In this document: piece by piece, positions 31,698 to 40,866 of the stretch | How positions within the stretch are numbered: position 1 is the stretch's first letter | Layout of the letters: every line of letters begins with the position of its first letter | Assembly (NCBI GenBank): GCA_036960175.1 | Contig: JBALWH010000001.1 | Span: 1-64,000, forward strand | Length of the DNA stretch: 64,000 nucleotides | Direction of reading: 5' to 3' | Source of the DNA: Motiliproteus sp036960175 | GTDB lineage: Bacteria; Pseudomonadota; Gammaproteobacteria; Pseudomonadales; Balneatricaceae | The notes under the pieces: model-generated | Seen by the model: only the letters and a program-made list of their open reading frames with translations | What the model was told of the DNA's origin: nothing | Databases searched by the model: none | Made by a program: the position numbers and the translations under genes

Positions 31698-34601
31698 ATG
31701 ATGAAGTTACGTATAGATGAACATACCTTGCCTCGCTACCAGACCTTCGGGATGGTGGCTTTGGTATTGATACTCTTGATAGGTATCGTCGGCTATTTCC
31801 TGGCTCAGAACCATTTCTCCAATCAAGCCAGTCTGCAGGATTTACGCGATCAGATTATCCAGCAGCAGCTGGATCGCACTCAGAACGAACTAGATGCGAC
31901 CCTCGATTATATTCGTTTTAAGAAAGAGCAATCGGAAGTCCAATTAAGAAAAGAATCCAAGGCGCAGGTTGATCAGGCCCTGGTATTGGCGCAAAGCATC
32001 TATCGGCAGGAACAAGGCCGCCTTAGCGACTATGAAATTAAGACGTTGTTGCGCGAGGCCTTTCGGGGAGTACGCTTCTTTGATGATCGAGGTTATCTAT
32101 TTGTCATCGACACTGAAGGCAATTCTGTACTGAATGACCATAGCCCACACCTTGAAGGTCGGTCGACTCTTGATCTGCAGGATGATAAAGGTGTCTTTAT
32201 CGACCAGAAAATCATCAATGTGGTGAATGGCAGCGCCAGCCATTCGGGTTACGTCCGCTATCGCTGGTACCAGCCCGGTAGTGACCGGATGTTCGATAAA
32301 CTCTCCTATGCTCGATTATTTGAACCCCTAGGTTGGATAATTGCGACCGGTGATTACCTGCATGAGGCCGAAAACGATATTAAGGCTGCGACCCTAAAAC
32401 GTATCGAAAATCTGCGCTTTGGAGATAATGGCTATATTGCCGTGATTCGAGGCGATGGTGAGGTGATTTCCAGCCCCGGATGGTCAATTTCACAATATGC
32501 AGATACGCCAGAAGTCGCACGAAAACTTACCTCTGAGGCGATTGATGCCATTGTTCAATCGGGTAAAAGTGGCGGAGGTATCGTGCGCTATTTTTGGTAT
32601 TACCCCGATGGTCGTGGCCCGGTGCAGAAAATATCCCGGGTGATTGCTGTTCCTGAATGGAACTGGTATTTGGTGTCGGGTGTGTATCCCGAAGATGTTG
32701 ATCAGCTAATGACTGAACAGCGGCATCAGCTCGAAGGTTCGCAGTCTGAAGATACCAGTGCACTTATCTCCGCGCTGGTTATTGCTGCGGTGCTGTCGCT
32801 GCTATTAGCGCTGTGGTTTTCCAAGGGGATGGAACGCCTATTCAAAATCTATCAGGCCGATATAAGCCACAAACAACAGAAGCTGGAAAACAACGCTAAA
32901 CGGCTGCAGGTGGCGGCCAGTGTTTTCCAGAATTCTTCTGAAGGGATCATGGTTGCGGATTCAAATAATTGCCTGGTTGCTGTCAATGATGCGTTTACGG
33001 AAATTACCGGGTTTAGCAGAGAAGACGCCTTAGGACGCAACCCCTCGCTTTTGAAGTCTGGACGCCATGATCCGTCTTTTTATGAGGCTATGTGGGGCAG
33101 TTTAAGAGATGAAGGCTGCTGGCGCGGGGAGATCTGGAACCGTCGTAAGGACGGTGCTCTTTATCCGCAGTGGTTATCGATTAGTGCATCCAGAGACAAT
33201 GACGGTCAGGTTGACAATTACATCGCCACCTTCCTCGATATGAGCGAACGGAAAGAAGCCGAGCATAAGCTGCGTTATATGTCGGAGTATGATTCCTTAA
33301 CGGACCTGCCCAATCGTCATTTGTTGAACCAACGGGTTTCCAGGGCTCTTGATTTGGCAGGGCGTTCCTCTGGCAAGCAGGTGGCCTTGTTGTTGGTGGA
33401 TCTAGATCGCTTTAAAAACATTAATGATTCGCTGGGCCATACCACCGGTGACCGGGTGCTGCAGCAGATTGCGCGGCGTCTGGTCACTATGGTGCATGCG
33501 GAGGATACTGTGTGTCGCATGGGAGGGGATGAGTTTGCCATTCTAATGACCGACCCGCTGTTGCCTGCGGCGGCGGTAACTTTGGCTGAACGGGTGCTTA
33601 AAATTGTCTCCGATCCTGTGCTTATCTCTGGCCGGCAGCTGGTGATGACATCCAGTATAGGCATTTCGGTGTACCCGGCAGACGGTACCGATTTCGATAC
33701 ACTCATACGCAATGCCGACACCGCTTTATATCATGCTAAAGATAATGGCCGTAACGGTTTTCAGTTCTATACCGAGGGCATGAACCAGCAAGTGTCCCAG
33801 CGTTTGGATATGGAGCATGGGCTTCGACAGGCAATAGAAGAGCAGCAGTTCCAGCTGCACTACCAGCCGCAGTATGATCTGTCTGACGATAGCTTATATG
33901 GGTGTGAAGCACTGATTCGCTGGTATAAAGATGACGGCGGATATCAGCGCCCAGATCATTTTATTCCGATTGCCGAAGAAACCGGATTGATTGTGCCAAT
34001 AGGGCGTTGGGTGTTAGTTGAGGCCTGTGAGCAAGGGGCGAAATGGTTACAGCAAGGATTACCCGCTATCAACATCGCCGTTAATCTGTCGGCCATTCAG
34101 TTTGGTGATCAGTTAGTGGATACCGTTCGTGAGGTGCTGGAGCAGACTCAGTTCCCGCCCTCAAAACTGACGCTGGAAATCACCGAAAGTATTTTGATGC
34201 GCAATGCTGACCGAGCTACTGAACTCTTGGACGAACTAAAACAGCTAGGGGTTGGGTTGGCGTTAGATGACTTCGGCACCGGATACTCCAGCCTCGCCTA
34301 CTTGAAGAAATTCCCCCTAGATAAACTTAAGATTGATCGGGCTTTTATCAGTGGTCTTCCCGATGATCTGGACGATGGTGCAATTACCTCGTCCATTATC
34401 GATATCGCCCGCAACTTGGGCCTGCAGACCGTGGCTGAAGGTATAGAAACCGCTGCACAGCGGGATCATCTGATTGCAGAAGGGTGCGACCTGGTGCAAG
34501 GCTATTTTTATGCGCGTCCGATGCCCGCTAATGACTTCGAAGCTTTACAGCAGGAAATTGCTAGCGGGCTGCTGAATATTAAGACAGCGGACGCAGAATA
34601 A
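31698..34601 (+). CDS. Membrane cyclic-di-GMP enzyme: Cache-PAS-GGDEF-EAL
   Basis: A 967-aa protein. Membrane segments near 17-37 and 355-376 enclose a periplasmic sensor made of two Cache-like modules (FDDRGYLFVIDTEG and FGDNGYIAVIRGDG each open one). Then come a PAS domain (about 405-520), GGDEF with intact site (CRMGGDEFAILM, about 540-690) and EAL with intact YGCEALIRW, and NLSAIQFGDQ, LDDFGTGYSSLAYLKKFP (about 710-955). It could make and break c-di-GMP in response to a small periplasmic ligand. A histidine kinase follows. Confidence 0.95.
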   Translation: MMKLRIDEHTLPRYQTFGMVALVLILLIGIVGYFLAQNHFSNQASLQDLRDQIIQQQLDRTQNELDATLDYIRFKKEQSEVQLRKESKAQVDQALVLAQSIYRQEQGRLSDYEIKTLLREAFRGVRFFDDRGYLFVIDTEGNSVLNDHSPHLEGRSTLDLQDDKGVFIDQKIINVVNGSASHSGYVRYRWYQPGSDRMFDKLSYARLFEPLGWIIATGDYLHEAENDIKAATLKRIENLRFGDNGYIAVIRGDGEVISSPGWSISQYADTPEVARKLTSEAIDAIVQSGKSGGGIVRYFWYYPDGRGPVQKISRVIAVPEWNWYLVSGVYPEDVDQLMTEQRHQLEGSQSEDTSALISALVIAAVLSLLLALWFSKGMERLFKIYQADISHKQQKLENNAKRLQVAASVFQNSSEGIMVADSNNCLVAVNDAFTEITGFSREDALGRNPSLLKSGRHDPSFYEAMWGSLRDEGCWRGEIWNRRKDGALYPQWLSISASRDNDGQVDNYIATFLDMSERKEAEHKLRYMSEYDSLTDLPNRHLLNQRVSRALDLAGRSSGKQVALLLVDLDRFKNINDSLGHTTGDRVLQQIARRLVTMVHAEDTVCRMGGDEFAILMTDPLLPAAAVTLAERVLKIVSDPVLISGRQLVMTSSIGISVYPADGTDFDTLIRNADTALYHAKDNGRNGFQFYTEGMNQQVSQRLDMEHGLRQAIEEQQFQLHYQPQYDLSDDSLYGCEALIRWYKDDGGYQRPDHFIPIAEETGLIVPIGRWVLVEACEQGAKWLQQGLPAINIAVNLSAIQFGDQLVDTVREVLEQTQFPPSKLTLEITESILMRNADRATELLDELKQLGVGLALDDFGTGYSSLAYLKKFPLDKLKIDRAFISGLPDDLDDGAITSSIIDIARNLGLQTVAEGIETAAQRDHLIAEGCDLVQGYFYARPMPANDFEALQQEIASGLLNIKTADAE

Positions 34602-34628
34602 GTGAGTGTTTAAGACTACGCGTTAGCT

Positions 34629-34666
34629 GTATGGATCGTTTTTATCATCCACACTGATATCCATAC
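34629..34666. repeat. 8-bp inverted repeat with 22-base loop
   Basis: GTATGGAT (34629-34636) and ATCCATAC (34659-34666) lie downstream of the GGDEF-EAL gene. There is no U-tract, so its role as terminator is doubtful. Confidence 0.3.
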
Positions 34667-34800
34667 GATCGTGCAATGAGTGTTATTTAATAGGCATTTC
34701 ATGGCGTAAGGCCATTTTAACGGTTACTTTAAATAGAGCGACGCCGGATCAGGCTGGGTTGAACGTGCTCCTCGGGAGCTATTTGTGGAAGAGAAATATT

Positions 34801-36321
34801 ATGGCTCAGGCTGTAGGTAACAGCAAAGCCCCTGAACGCCTGCTGCTGGTAGGCTGCATAGTCGGCCTATTCCTGATCGCGTTGGTCAGCAGTATCAGCC
34901 ACGTGCTGATGCAGCGGCAGATTACCGAGCAGCATAGCGGCGCCAATATCGTTAACCTCTCCGGCCGCCAGCGGATGCTGTCGCAACGGCTGTCAAAAAA
35001 TGCCCTGAAGGTTCTTGCCAGTGACGAAAGCGTCGAACTTAAACACGCCTTTGAAGAGATCAAACAGGCTGTGGCGGCGATTAATAACACTCATCAGGGG
35101 TTGATGTATGGTGATCCCGATCAGGACCTTCCTGGCACCAACAGCCCGGTGATTGAGCGTATGTTTGAGGAGGTCAATCCTTTTTGTCGTCAATTGCTCA
35201 TTGCCGGTGACGAGCTGCTGAAATATCAAGATGTTGGCGTCGATCGGCTTCACAGCTTGGCGGAGGTTAACGATGCTGTTGCGAAGATCCTTGAAAATGA
35301 AGGCCCTTTTCTTCTTGGCATGAGTCGCATCGTTTTTCAGTATGCTCAGGAATCGGAGACCCGGCTACAGCACACTAATGATCTGGAGCGACTGCTGTTT
35401 TATAGCCTGATGATTATTTTGCTGCTGGAAGCTATCTTTATCTTCCGGCCATTGATTCAGCGAACCCTGTTAGCAATGGCGCTGTTGCGCAAGAATGAGC
35501 AGCACCTGAAAGAGGCCCAGCAGCATTTGCAGCGAACTATCGTGGATTTAAGAGAAGCTCAGGAAAACCTGCTGGAGGTTGAAAAGAAAGCGGTCCTGGC
35601 CAGTGTTGTTGCCGGCTTGACCCATGATGTGAATACGCCTATCGGTGTTGGCATCACTGCAGTATCTGCCCTTGAAGCACTGACTCGCTCGTTTGTGCAA
35701 GACTACCAGCAAGGTAGCATCAGTCGTACAGCCATGGAGGAATACCAGGACGTGGCTATTGAAAGCTCCGGCCTAATCCTCAATAACCTGCAACGCGCGG
35801 CGGAACTAATTCGCAATTTCAAGCAGCTGGCTATTGATCAAAGTAGTGAGCAGCGGCGTCATTTTAATTTGAAGCAGTATTTGGATGACATTGTTTCCGC
35901 GATGGACGCCAAACTTAGAACGACAAAACACCACATAGAGGTGCATTGTCCAGGATCTATCGAACTGGATAGTTTTCCAGGAGCCCTTTATCAGGTAGTC
36001 AGCAATCTAATCATGAATTCATTGATTCATGGTTTTGAACATATGGATTCTGGAACTATTCACATCGATGCCCGTATTGAAGGTGATGAGCTGCTGTTGG
36101 TCTACACCGATAATGGTTGTGGCATGGACTCGGAGGTGCAGAGCCATCTGTATGAGGCGTTCTTTACCACTAAGCGTGAACAGGGTGGCAGCGGTCTTGG
36201 AACCCATATGATTAAGACGCTGGTAGATGACGCTTTGTCCGGTTCCATTGTGATGGTGAGTTCTCCTGGTCAGGGTGTCGAATTTAGGATCCGCATGCCG
36301 GTGGTTGCCGAACATGACTGA
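34801..36321 (+). CDS. Membrane sensor histidine kinase with PilJ/NarX-like sensor
   Basis: A 506-aa kinase. TM1 at about 13-36, then a periplasmic four-helix sensor with VNLSGRQRMLSQRLSKNAL, the type IV pilus methyl-accepting (PilJ, NarX-like) motif, TM2 at about 198-217, and a Gln/Glu-rich coiled coil. The H-box is GLTHDVNTPIG. The ATPase domain has NLIMNSLIHGF, YTDNGCGMD and GGSGLGTHMIK. No response regulator gene is adjacent. ATG 34801 has GGAAGAG upstream; a TTG at 34759 would add 14 residues. Confidence 0.9.
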   Translation: MAQAVGNSKAPERLLLVGCIVGLFLIALVSSISHVLMQRQITEQHSGANIVNLSGRQRMLSQRLSKNALKVLASDESVELKHAFEEIKQAVAAINNTHQGLMYGDPDQDLPGTNSPVIERMFEEVNPFCRQLLIAGDELLKYQDVGVDRLHSLAEVNDAVAKILENEGPFLLGMSRIVFQYAQESETRLQHTNDLERLLFYSLMIILLLEAIFIFRPLIQRTLLAMALLRKNEQHLKEAQQHLQRTIVDLREAQENLLEVEKKAVLASVVAGLTHDVNTPIGVGITAVSALEALTRSFVQDYQQGSISRTAMEEYQDVAIESSGLILNNLQRAAELIRNFKQLAIDQSSEQRRHFNLKQYLDDIVSAMDAKLRTTKHHIEVHCPGSIELDSFPGALYQVVSNLIMNSLIHGFEHMDSGTIHIDARIEGDELLLVYTDNGCGMDSEVQSHLYEAFFTTKREQGGSGLGTHMIKTLVDDALSGSIVMVSSPGQGVEFRIRMPVVAEHD

Positions 36322-36817
36322 GGACCTGCCCGGGTCTGAGCGGCTTTTCTATCGACCCTTGCATATCTCTGATTTGCCCGCCATTGAAAGTATTCTGGGT
36401 GATCAGGAAACCATGGCGTTGTCCTTACTCGCTCCGCTCTCTGCGCTGCAAATTCTTCATCGCCTCCAGCAAATTATTCAAGATTGTCAATTTCCTGTTT
36501 TGGGCAAGTTGGCCGTTATCGAGCAGGATACAGGCTGTTTGGTGGGCTATTGTGGCATTGAGCGCTCGGTGCTTGAAGGTCATAGCATTTATGAATTCGG
36601 GGTGATGCTGAGGAAATGCTATTGGGGTATGGGCTATGGTTCCGAAGCGGCGGAGAGGGTGTTGAATTTTCAGTACTCTCATTCAGCACTGGAGAAGGTG
36701 TTTGCCATCGTCGATAGTCGTCATTTTTCTTCCATCAGGGTGCTACAAAAAGCGGGGATGAAGGCTGTTCGGAACTCAAGTTACGGTGATCGGACGGTGC
36801 AGATATTTATGCTCTGA
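36314..36817 (+). CDS. GNAT-family N-acetyltransferase, RimJ/RimL type
   Basis: A 167-aa protein of the GNAT fold. RLFYRPLHISDLPAIESIL opens it, then EFGVMLRKCYWGMGYGSEAA, which holds the acetyl-CoA loop, and FAIVDSRHFSSIRVLQKAGM. RimJ/RimL relatives acetylate protein N-termini. The ATG overlaps the kinase stop by 8 bases, so translation is coupled. The substrate is unknown. Confidence 0.88.
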   Translation: MTEDLPGSERLFYRPLHISDLPAIESILGDQETMALSLLAPLSALQILHRLQQIIQDCQFPVLGKLAVIEQDTGCLVGYCGIERSVLEGHSIYEFGVMLRKCYWGMGYGSEAAERVLNFQYSHSALEKVFAIVDSRHFSSIRVLQKAGMKAVRNSSYGDRTVQIFML

Positions 36818-36830
36818 GGATGCATAAATT

Positions 36831-36854
36831 AAACCCCGCAGCGTGGCGGGGTTT
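36831..36854. terminator. Bidirectional terminator AAACCCCGC/GCGGGGTTT
   Basis: A perfect 9-bp stem with a 6-base loop between convergent genes. It serves the kinase/acetyltransferase unit and the small leftward gene. Confidence 0.85.
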
Positions 36855-36882
36855 AAAGAAACGGGGGCGTTCCTTTTCGCTT

Positions 36883-37065
36883 TTAAAGATCATCAAACCA
36901 GTCGTCAAGGCTCTCCATCTCTTTGCGTTCGAAATAGTCTTCGATGCCCTTTTTTACGGTTAGCTGATCTACGCTGCTCTCGTATTCGTCATCCGTCAAA
37001 TTGAGATCTTCATCAATGAATAAAAAGTCATTGGGCTCGTTTTCAAGTTCATCGGACTTTCTCAT
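36883..37065 (-). CDS. Small acidic protein (60 aa), PA3496-like
   Basis: A strongly acidic N-terminal half (FLFIDEDLNLTDDEYES) is followed by KKGIEDYFERKEMESLDDW. This last part resembles the R-x-x-I-E-x-x-x-E-x-x-x-L helix of PA3496-family proteins, linked to envelope integrity in Pseudomonas. Similarity is by eye and modest. GGAGAAC precedes the ATG. Past it, 37066-37293 shows no gene. Confidence 0.6.
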   Translation of the reverse strand: MRKSDELENEPNDFLFIDEDLNLTDDEYESSVDQLTVKKGIEDYFERKEMESLDDWFDDL

Positions 37066-37293
37066 GGTTGTTCTCCGCTAAAGATGAACAATGACAAGGG
37101 TTATTTTTAGCGGTTGTTGCGGTGCTCTGTAAAACGAATTTTTTGCATTTTAGTTGGCTTTTTTTTGATCAAACTTCAGTCGATAGAATTTGCATTTTTG
37201 CCAATTGTGACTAGGGGTGATATGCCAATAGGTGGTGTATGGATTGCTAGGCTACGAATGATGGGGCGGTGCGAAGCGCTGTTTTTTTGAGGG

Positions 37294-37318
37294 AAAAAAT
37301 GGCAGCCGAAACTGCCAT
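37294..37318 (-). terminator. Terminator of the gatCAB operon
   Basis: On the leftward strand ATGGCAG, a 6-base loop, CTGCCAT, then TTTTTT. It lies 28 bases after the gatB stop codon. Confidence 0.85.
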
Positions 37319-37345
37319 GGTGATTAAGCGATGGGAAAGGCTGGA

Positions 37346-38800
37346 TTAGTCGCAGAGTGCATCCAGCTTTTGCTTGAGCATCTTGTTAATTTGCCCCGGA
37401 TTGGCGGTTCCTTTCGATGCTTTCATTACTTGTCCCATAAAGAAGCCCAGCATCTTGCCGCGTTTCTCTGGTTCGGCGGCCTTGTATTGCTCGACCTGTG
37501 ATGTGGCATTGGCAATGACCTCATCGACCATTCCCTCTAAGGCGCCACTATCGGTTACCTGTTTGAGGCCTTTGGCTTCAATGATCTGATCAGCGCTGCC
37601 TTCACCGTTCCACATGGCTTCGAAGACTTGTTTAGCAACATTGCCGTTGATGGTGTCGTCCTTGATACGGGCCAGTAGTTGTCCCAGACCTTCAGCACTG
37701 ACAGGGCTGTCGGTGATTCCCAGATTATTGCTGTTGAGGAACTTGGATAACTCCCCCATGACCCAGTTGACTGCCAGCTTAGCGTCACCTGCGCTAGCCA
37801 CTACGGTTTCAAAATAATCAGCCATATCCCGGTAAGCGGACAGAACGCTGGCGTCGTAATCGCCGAGGCCATACTGATCCATAAAGCGAGCATGGCGAGC
37901 GTCTGGTAATTCCGGCAGGGTCTGGCGGACTGCTTCAATATAATCATCATCGATCACGATGGGCAGTAGATCAGGGCAGGGGAAGTAACGGTAATCGTTG
38001 GCTTCTTCTTTGCTGCGCATGGAACGGGTTTCGTCTTTGTCTGCATCGTACAGGCGGGTGGCTTGTTCAACTCTGCCGCCGTCTTCGATCAGGTCTATCT
38101 GGCGGATGATCTCGCCCTTAATGGCCTTTTCGATAAAGCGGAAAGAGTTGATGTTTTTGGATTCGGTACGAGTTCCTAACTCTTGCTGGCCTTTAGGGCG
38201 CACTGAGACGTTGCAGTCGCAGCGGAAAGAGCCCTGGGACATGTCGCCATCACAGATTCCCAATGTAGTCACGATAGCGTGAATCTTCTTAGCGTAGGCA
38301 ACGGCTTCTTCGGCGCTGCGAATGTCCGGCTCGGAGACGATTTCTAATAGCGGCGTGCCCGCCCGGTTCAAGTCGATCCCAGACATGCCGGGGAACTTAT
38401 CGTGCACTGATTTTCCGGCATCTTCTTCCAGATGCGCGCGAGTGACGCCAATGCGCTTATGCTTGCCGTTGGGCAGTTCGATGTCCACATGGCCGACACC
38501 GACAATAGGGTGAAATAGTTGGGTGGTCTGATAGCCTTTGGGTAGATCTGGGTAGAAATAGTTCTTGCGATCAAAAATAGACTTGCGGCCTATCTCTGCA
38601 TCAATAGCGACGCCGAACATGACGGCCATCCGTAAGGCCTCATCGTTAAACACCGGTAGTGTGCCTGGCAAGGCCAGATCAACGGCGCAGGCCTGGGTGT
38701 TGGGTTCAGCACCAAAAGCGGTACTGGCACCGGAAAAAATCTTTGATTTCGTGGCTAGCTGGGCGTGAATCTCAAGCCCGATGACTGCTTCCCATTCCAT
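37346..38800 (-). CDS. gatB: Asp/Glu-tRNA amidotransferase subunit B
   Basis: A 484-aa subunit that binds tRNA and activates Asp- or Glu-tRNA for amidation. EAVIGLEIHAQLATKSKIFS, FYPDLPKGYQTTQL, LEEDAGKSVHD, FRCDCNVSVRP and EANDYRYFPCPDLLP are its signatures. The C-terminal YqeY-like tail ends GQVMKASKGTANPGQINKML. The set shows that this organism makes Asn-tRNA or Gln-tRNA indirectly. It lies 4 bases after gatA. Confidence 0.98.
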   Translation of the reverse strand: MEWEAVIGLEIHAQLATKSKIFSGASTAFGAEPNTQACAVDLALPGTLPVFNDEALRMAVMFGVAIDAEIGRKSIFDRKNYFYPDLPKGYQTTQLFHPIVGVGHVDIELPNGKHKRIGVTRAHLEEDAGKSVHDKFPGMSGIDLNRAGTPLLEIVSEPDIRSAEEAVAYAKKIHAIVTTLGICDGDMSQGSFRCDCNVSVRPKGQQELGTRTESKNINSFRFIEKAIKGEIIRQIDLIEDGGRVEQATRLYDADKDETRSMRSKEEANDYRYFPCPDLLPIVIDDDYIEAVRQTLPELPDARHARFMDQYGLGDYDASVLSAYRDMADYFETVVASAGDAKLAVNWVMGELSKFLNSNNLGITDSPVSAEGLGQLLARIKDDTINGNVAKQVFEAMWNGEGSADQIIEAKGLKQVTDSGALEGMVDEVIANATSQVEQYKAAEPEKRGKMLGFFMGQVMKASKGTANPGQINKMLKQKLDALCD

Positions 38801-38804
38801 GATT

Positions 38805-40280
38805 CTATACCTCTGAAACGCCTGCGGAAGCCGCAGTAATTGGTGACATACGATGCCAGTCGGTGGCTTGCTGCAGCATGTGGGCGACGTTCAATAGCTT
38901 TTGTTCAGCAAAGTAGTTGCCTATGATCTGCAATCCAACCGGTAAGCCATTGGCATCACCGCAGGGAATGGACATGCCGGGAAGTCCTGCCAGGTTCAGT
39001 GAAAGGGTGAAGATGTCTTCCATGTACATGGCAATTGGGTCAGAAGTTTTCTCACCAATTTTGAAGGCAGGATGTGGCGTTGTAGGCCCCATAATGACAT
39101 CCACGTCGGCCAGTACATCGACGAAATCTTGCTTGATCAGGCGGCGAATCTGTTGCGCTTTCTTGTAATAGGCGTCATAGAATCCTTCTGACAAGGCATA
39201 GGTGCCTACCATGATGCGGCGTTTAACCTCGGCGCCAAAGCCTTCGCCCCGGGAGCGCTTGTAAAGGTCTTCCAAGTCGACCGGGTTGTCGCAGCGGTGG
39301 CCATAGCGTACGCCGTCAAAACGAGACAGGTTAGATGAGGCTTCGGCCGGTGCAATAATATAGTAGGCCGGTACCGCCAGCGCTGTATTAGGAAGGCTGA
39401 CTTCCTTAACGGTGGCGCCCAGTGCTTCATACTCTTTAATCGCTGCCTGTACCTGCTGGGCAATCACGGGATTGACGTCGTCGGAGAAGTACTCTTTTGG
39501 CAGACCTATTTTCAGGCCTTTAAGCGATTGGTTGAGCTGGCTGCTGAAGTCTTCGATTGGCATCTGCAGACTGGTGGAATCGCGGCTATCGAAGCCGGCC
39601 ATTACATTCAGCATCAAGGCCGCATCTTCGGCGCTGCGGGTCATGGGCCCGCCCTGATCCAAAGAGGATGCGAAGGCGATCATGCCAAACCGGGACACGC
39701 GGCCATAGGTTGGTTTTATGCCAGTAATGCCACACAGGGCCGCTGGTTGGCGAATAGATCCGCCGGTATCAGTTCCGGTCGCTGCCGGAACTAGTCGCGC
39801 GGCGACAGCCGCAGCCGAACCGCCAGAGGAACCGCCGGGTACGCAGTCGGTATTCCAGGGGTTTTTAACCGCGCCATAAAAACTGCTTTCGTTGGATGAG
39901 CCCATGGCGAACTCGTCCATATTGGTTTTACCCAGGCAGACTGCGCCAGCGCTGTTGAACTTCTCCACCACAGTGGCGTTGTAAGGTGAAATGAAGTTGT
40001 CCAGCATGCGTGAGCCACAACTGGTGCGGACACCGTCGGTGCAGAAAATATCTTTATGGGCCATGGGCAGGCCAGTAAAAGCGCCTGCTTCTCCTGCGGC
40101 ACGAGTTGCGTCTGCTGCTTGCGCCTGGGCCAGAGCTTGCTCTGGCGTGACGGTGATAAAACTGTTGTAACGGCCGTCTTCGGCGTTGATGCGGCTCAGA
40201 TAGGCTTCGGTCAGTTCGACGCTGCTGTATTCGCCAGCGTCCAGCCCCTGCGCCAGTTCGGCGAGTGTTTTTTCAAACAT
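38805..40280 (-). CDS. gatA: Asp/Glu-tRNA amidotransferase subunit A (amidase)
   Basis: A 491-aa amidase that frees ammonia from glutamine for GatB. The Ser-cisSer-Lys triad is present: PMAHKDIFC (Lys), PGGSSGGSAAAVAA (cis-Ser) and TGTDTGGSIRQPAALCG (nucleophile Ser). FGAEVKRRIMVGTYALS and LPGMSIPCG are family motifs. AGGA precedes the ATG. Middle gene of gatC-gatA-gatB. Confidence 0.98.
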   Translation of the reverse strand: MFEKTLAELAQGLDAGEYSSVELTEAYLSRINAEDGRYNSFITVTPEQALAQAQAADATRAAGEAGAFTGLPMAHKDIFCTDGVRTSCGSRMLDNFISPYNATVVEKFNSAGAVCLGKTNMDEFAMGSSNESSFYGAVKNPWNTDCVPGGSSGGSAAAVAARLVPAATGTDTGGSIRQPAALCGITGIKPTYGRVSRFGMIAFASSLDQGGPMTRSAEDAALMLNVMAGFDSRDSTSLQMPIEDFSSQLNQSLKGLKIGLPKEYFSDDVNPVIAQQVQAAIKEYEALGATVKEVSLPNTALAVPAYYIIAPAEASSNLSRFDGVRYGHRCDNPVDLEDLYKRSRGEGFGAEVKRRIMVGTYALSEGFYDAYYKKAQQIRRLIKQDFVDVLADVDVIMGPTTPHPAFKIGEKTSDPIAMYMEDIFTLSLNLAGLPGMSIPCGDANGLPVGLQIIGNYFAEQKLLNVAHMLQQATDWHRMSPITAASAGVSEV

Positions 40281-40362
40281 GAGGTTAATATTCCTAAGTA
40301 TTTACCTTCGGGACTGATGCAGCTCCCGAAAGGTGGTCACAATTTCTGCTCTGGGTAAGCGG

Positions 40363-40650
40363 TTACTCGATTACCTTGGGTACCTGAAACAGACCTTCCT
40401 CGACAGCGGGTGACACTGTTTGCAGTTTCTCCCGCAGGTTGGTTTCTGTTACTTCATCCGCGCGCAGACGCTGGACTGCATCGGTGGGATGAGCCAGAGG
40501 CTCGACCTGTGATGTATCAACGCTCTGCATCTGGTTAACCAGATCGAGGATGTTTGACAGGTTTTCGGTGTATTCGGGGATATCGGCTTCGTCGATTTGT
40601 AGGCGAGCCAGATGAGCAATCTTCTCCACGTCGGAGCGGTCAAGTGACAT
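40363..40650 (-). CDS. gatC: Asp/Glu-tRNA amidotransferase subunit C
   Basis: A 95-aa subunit that clamps GatA to GatB. MSLDRSDVEKIAHLARLQID and LVNQMQSVDTSQVEPLAHPT are typical, with the end LFQVPKVIE. ATG 40650 is preferred because it fits the family; a start at 40671 would add seven residues. The gap of 82 bases to gatA holds no gene. Confidence 0.96.
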   Translation of the reverse strand: MSLDRSDVEKIAHLARLQIDEADIPEYTENLSNILDLVNQMQSVDTSQVEPLAHPTDAVQRLRADEVTETNLREKLQTVSPAVEEGLFQVPKVIE

Positions 40651-40670
40651 AACATGAACCCTAGGTGTCA

Positions 40671-40676
40671 ATTATA
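40671..40676 (-). promoter_or_regulatory. Candidate -10 (TATAAT) for gatCAB
   Basis: A consensus -10 on the leftward strand 20 bases before the gatC ATG, giving a very short leader. No strong -35 is seen. The divergent gap 40651-40866 also drives mreB. There, CTTGCTT and AAGCGAG form an imperfect dyad around 40729-40746. Confidence 0.35.
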
Positions 40677-40866
40677 GTGGCAACATACTGGTAATATTTA
40701 CGGATGCCATAAGGTACCACAAAGGACTTGCTTGATTAAGCGAGATAATCATAACTTGCAGTATAAATAAAGTTTCTACTGCTTGCTCAAAACCCCCACC
40801 ATTGCTAGAGTAGCGGGTTTATTGCAGCCGTGTCCTTTTAACGCCATCGAGTAGCGAAAATCGTCA

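Noticed and set aside
37281..37290. T-run after GCGAAGCGC as a rightward terminator
   Set aside because: The stem is only three or four pairs and no rightward gene ends just before it.
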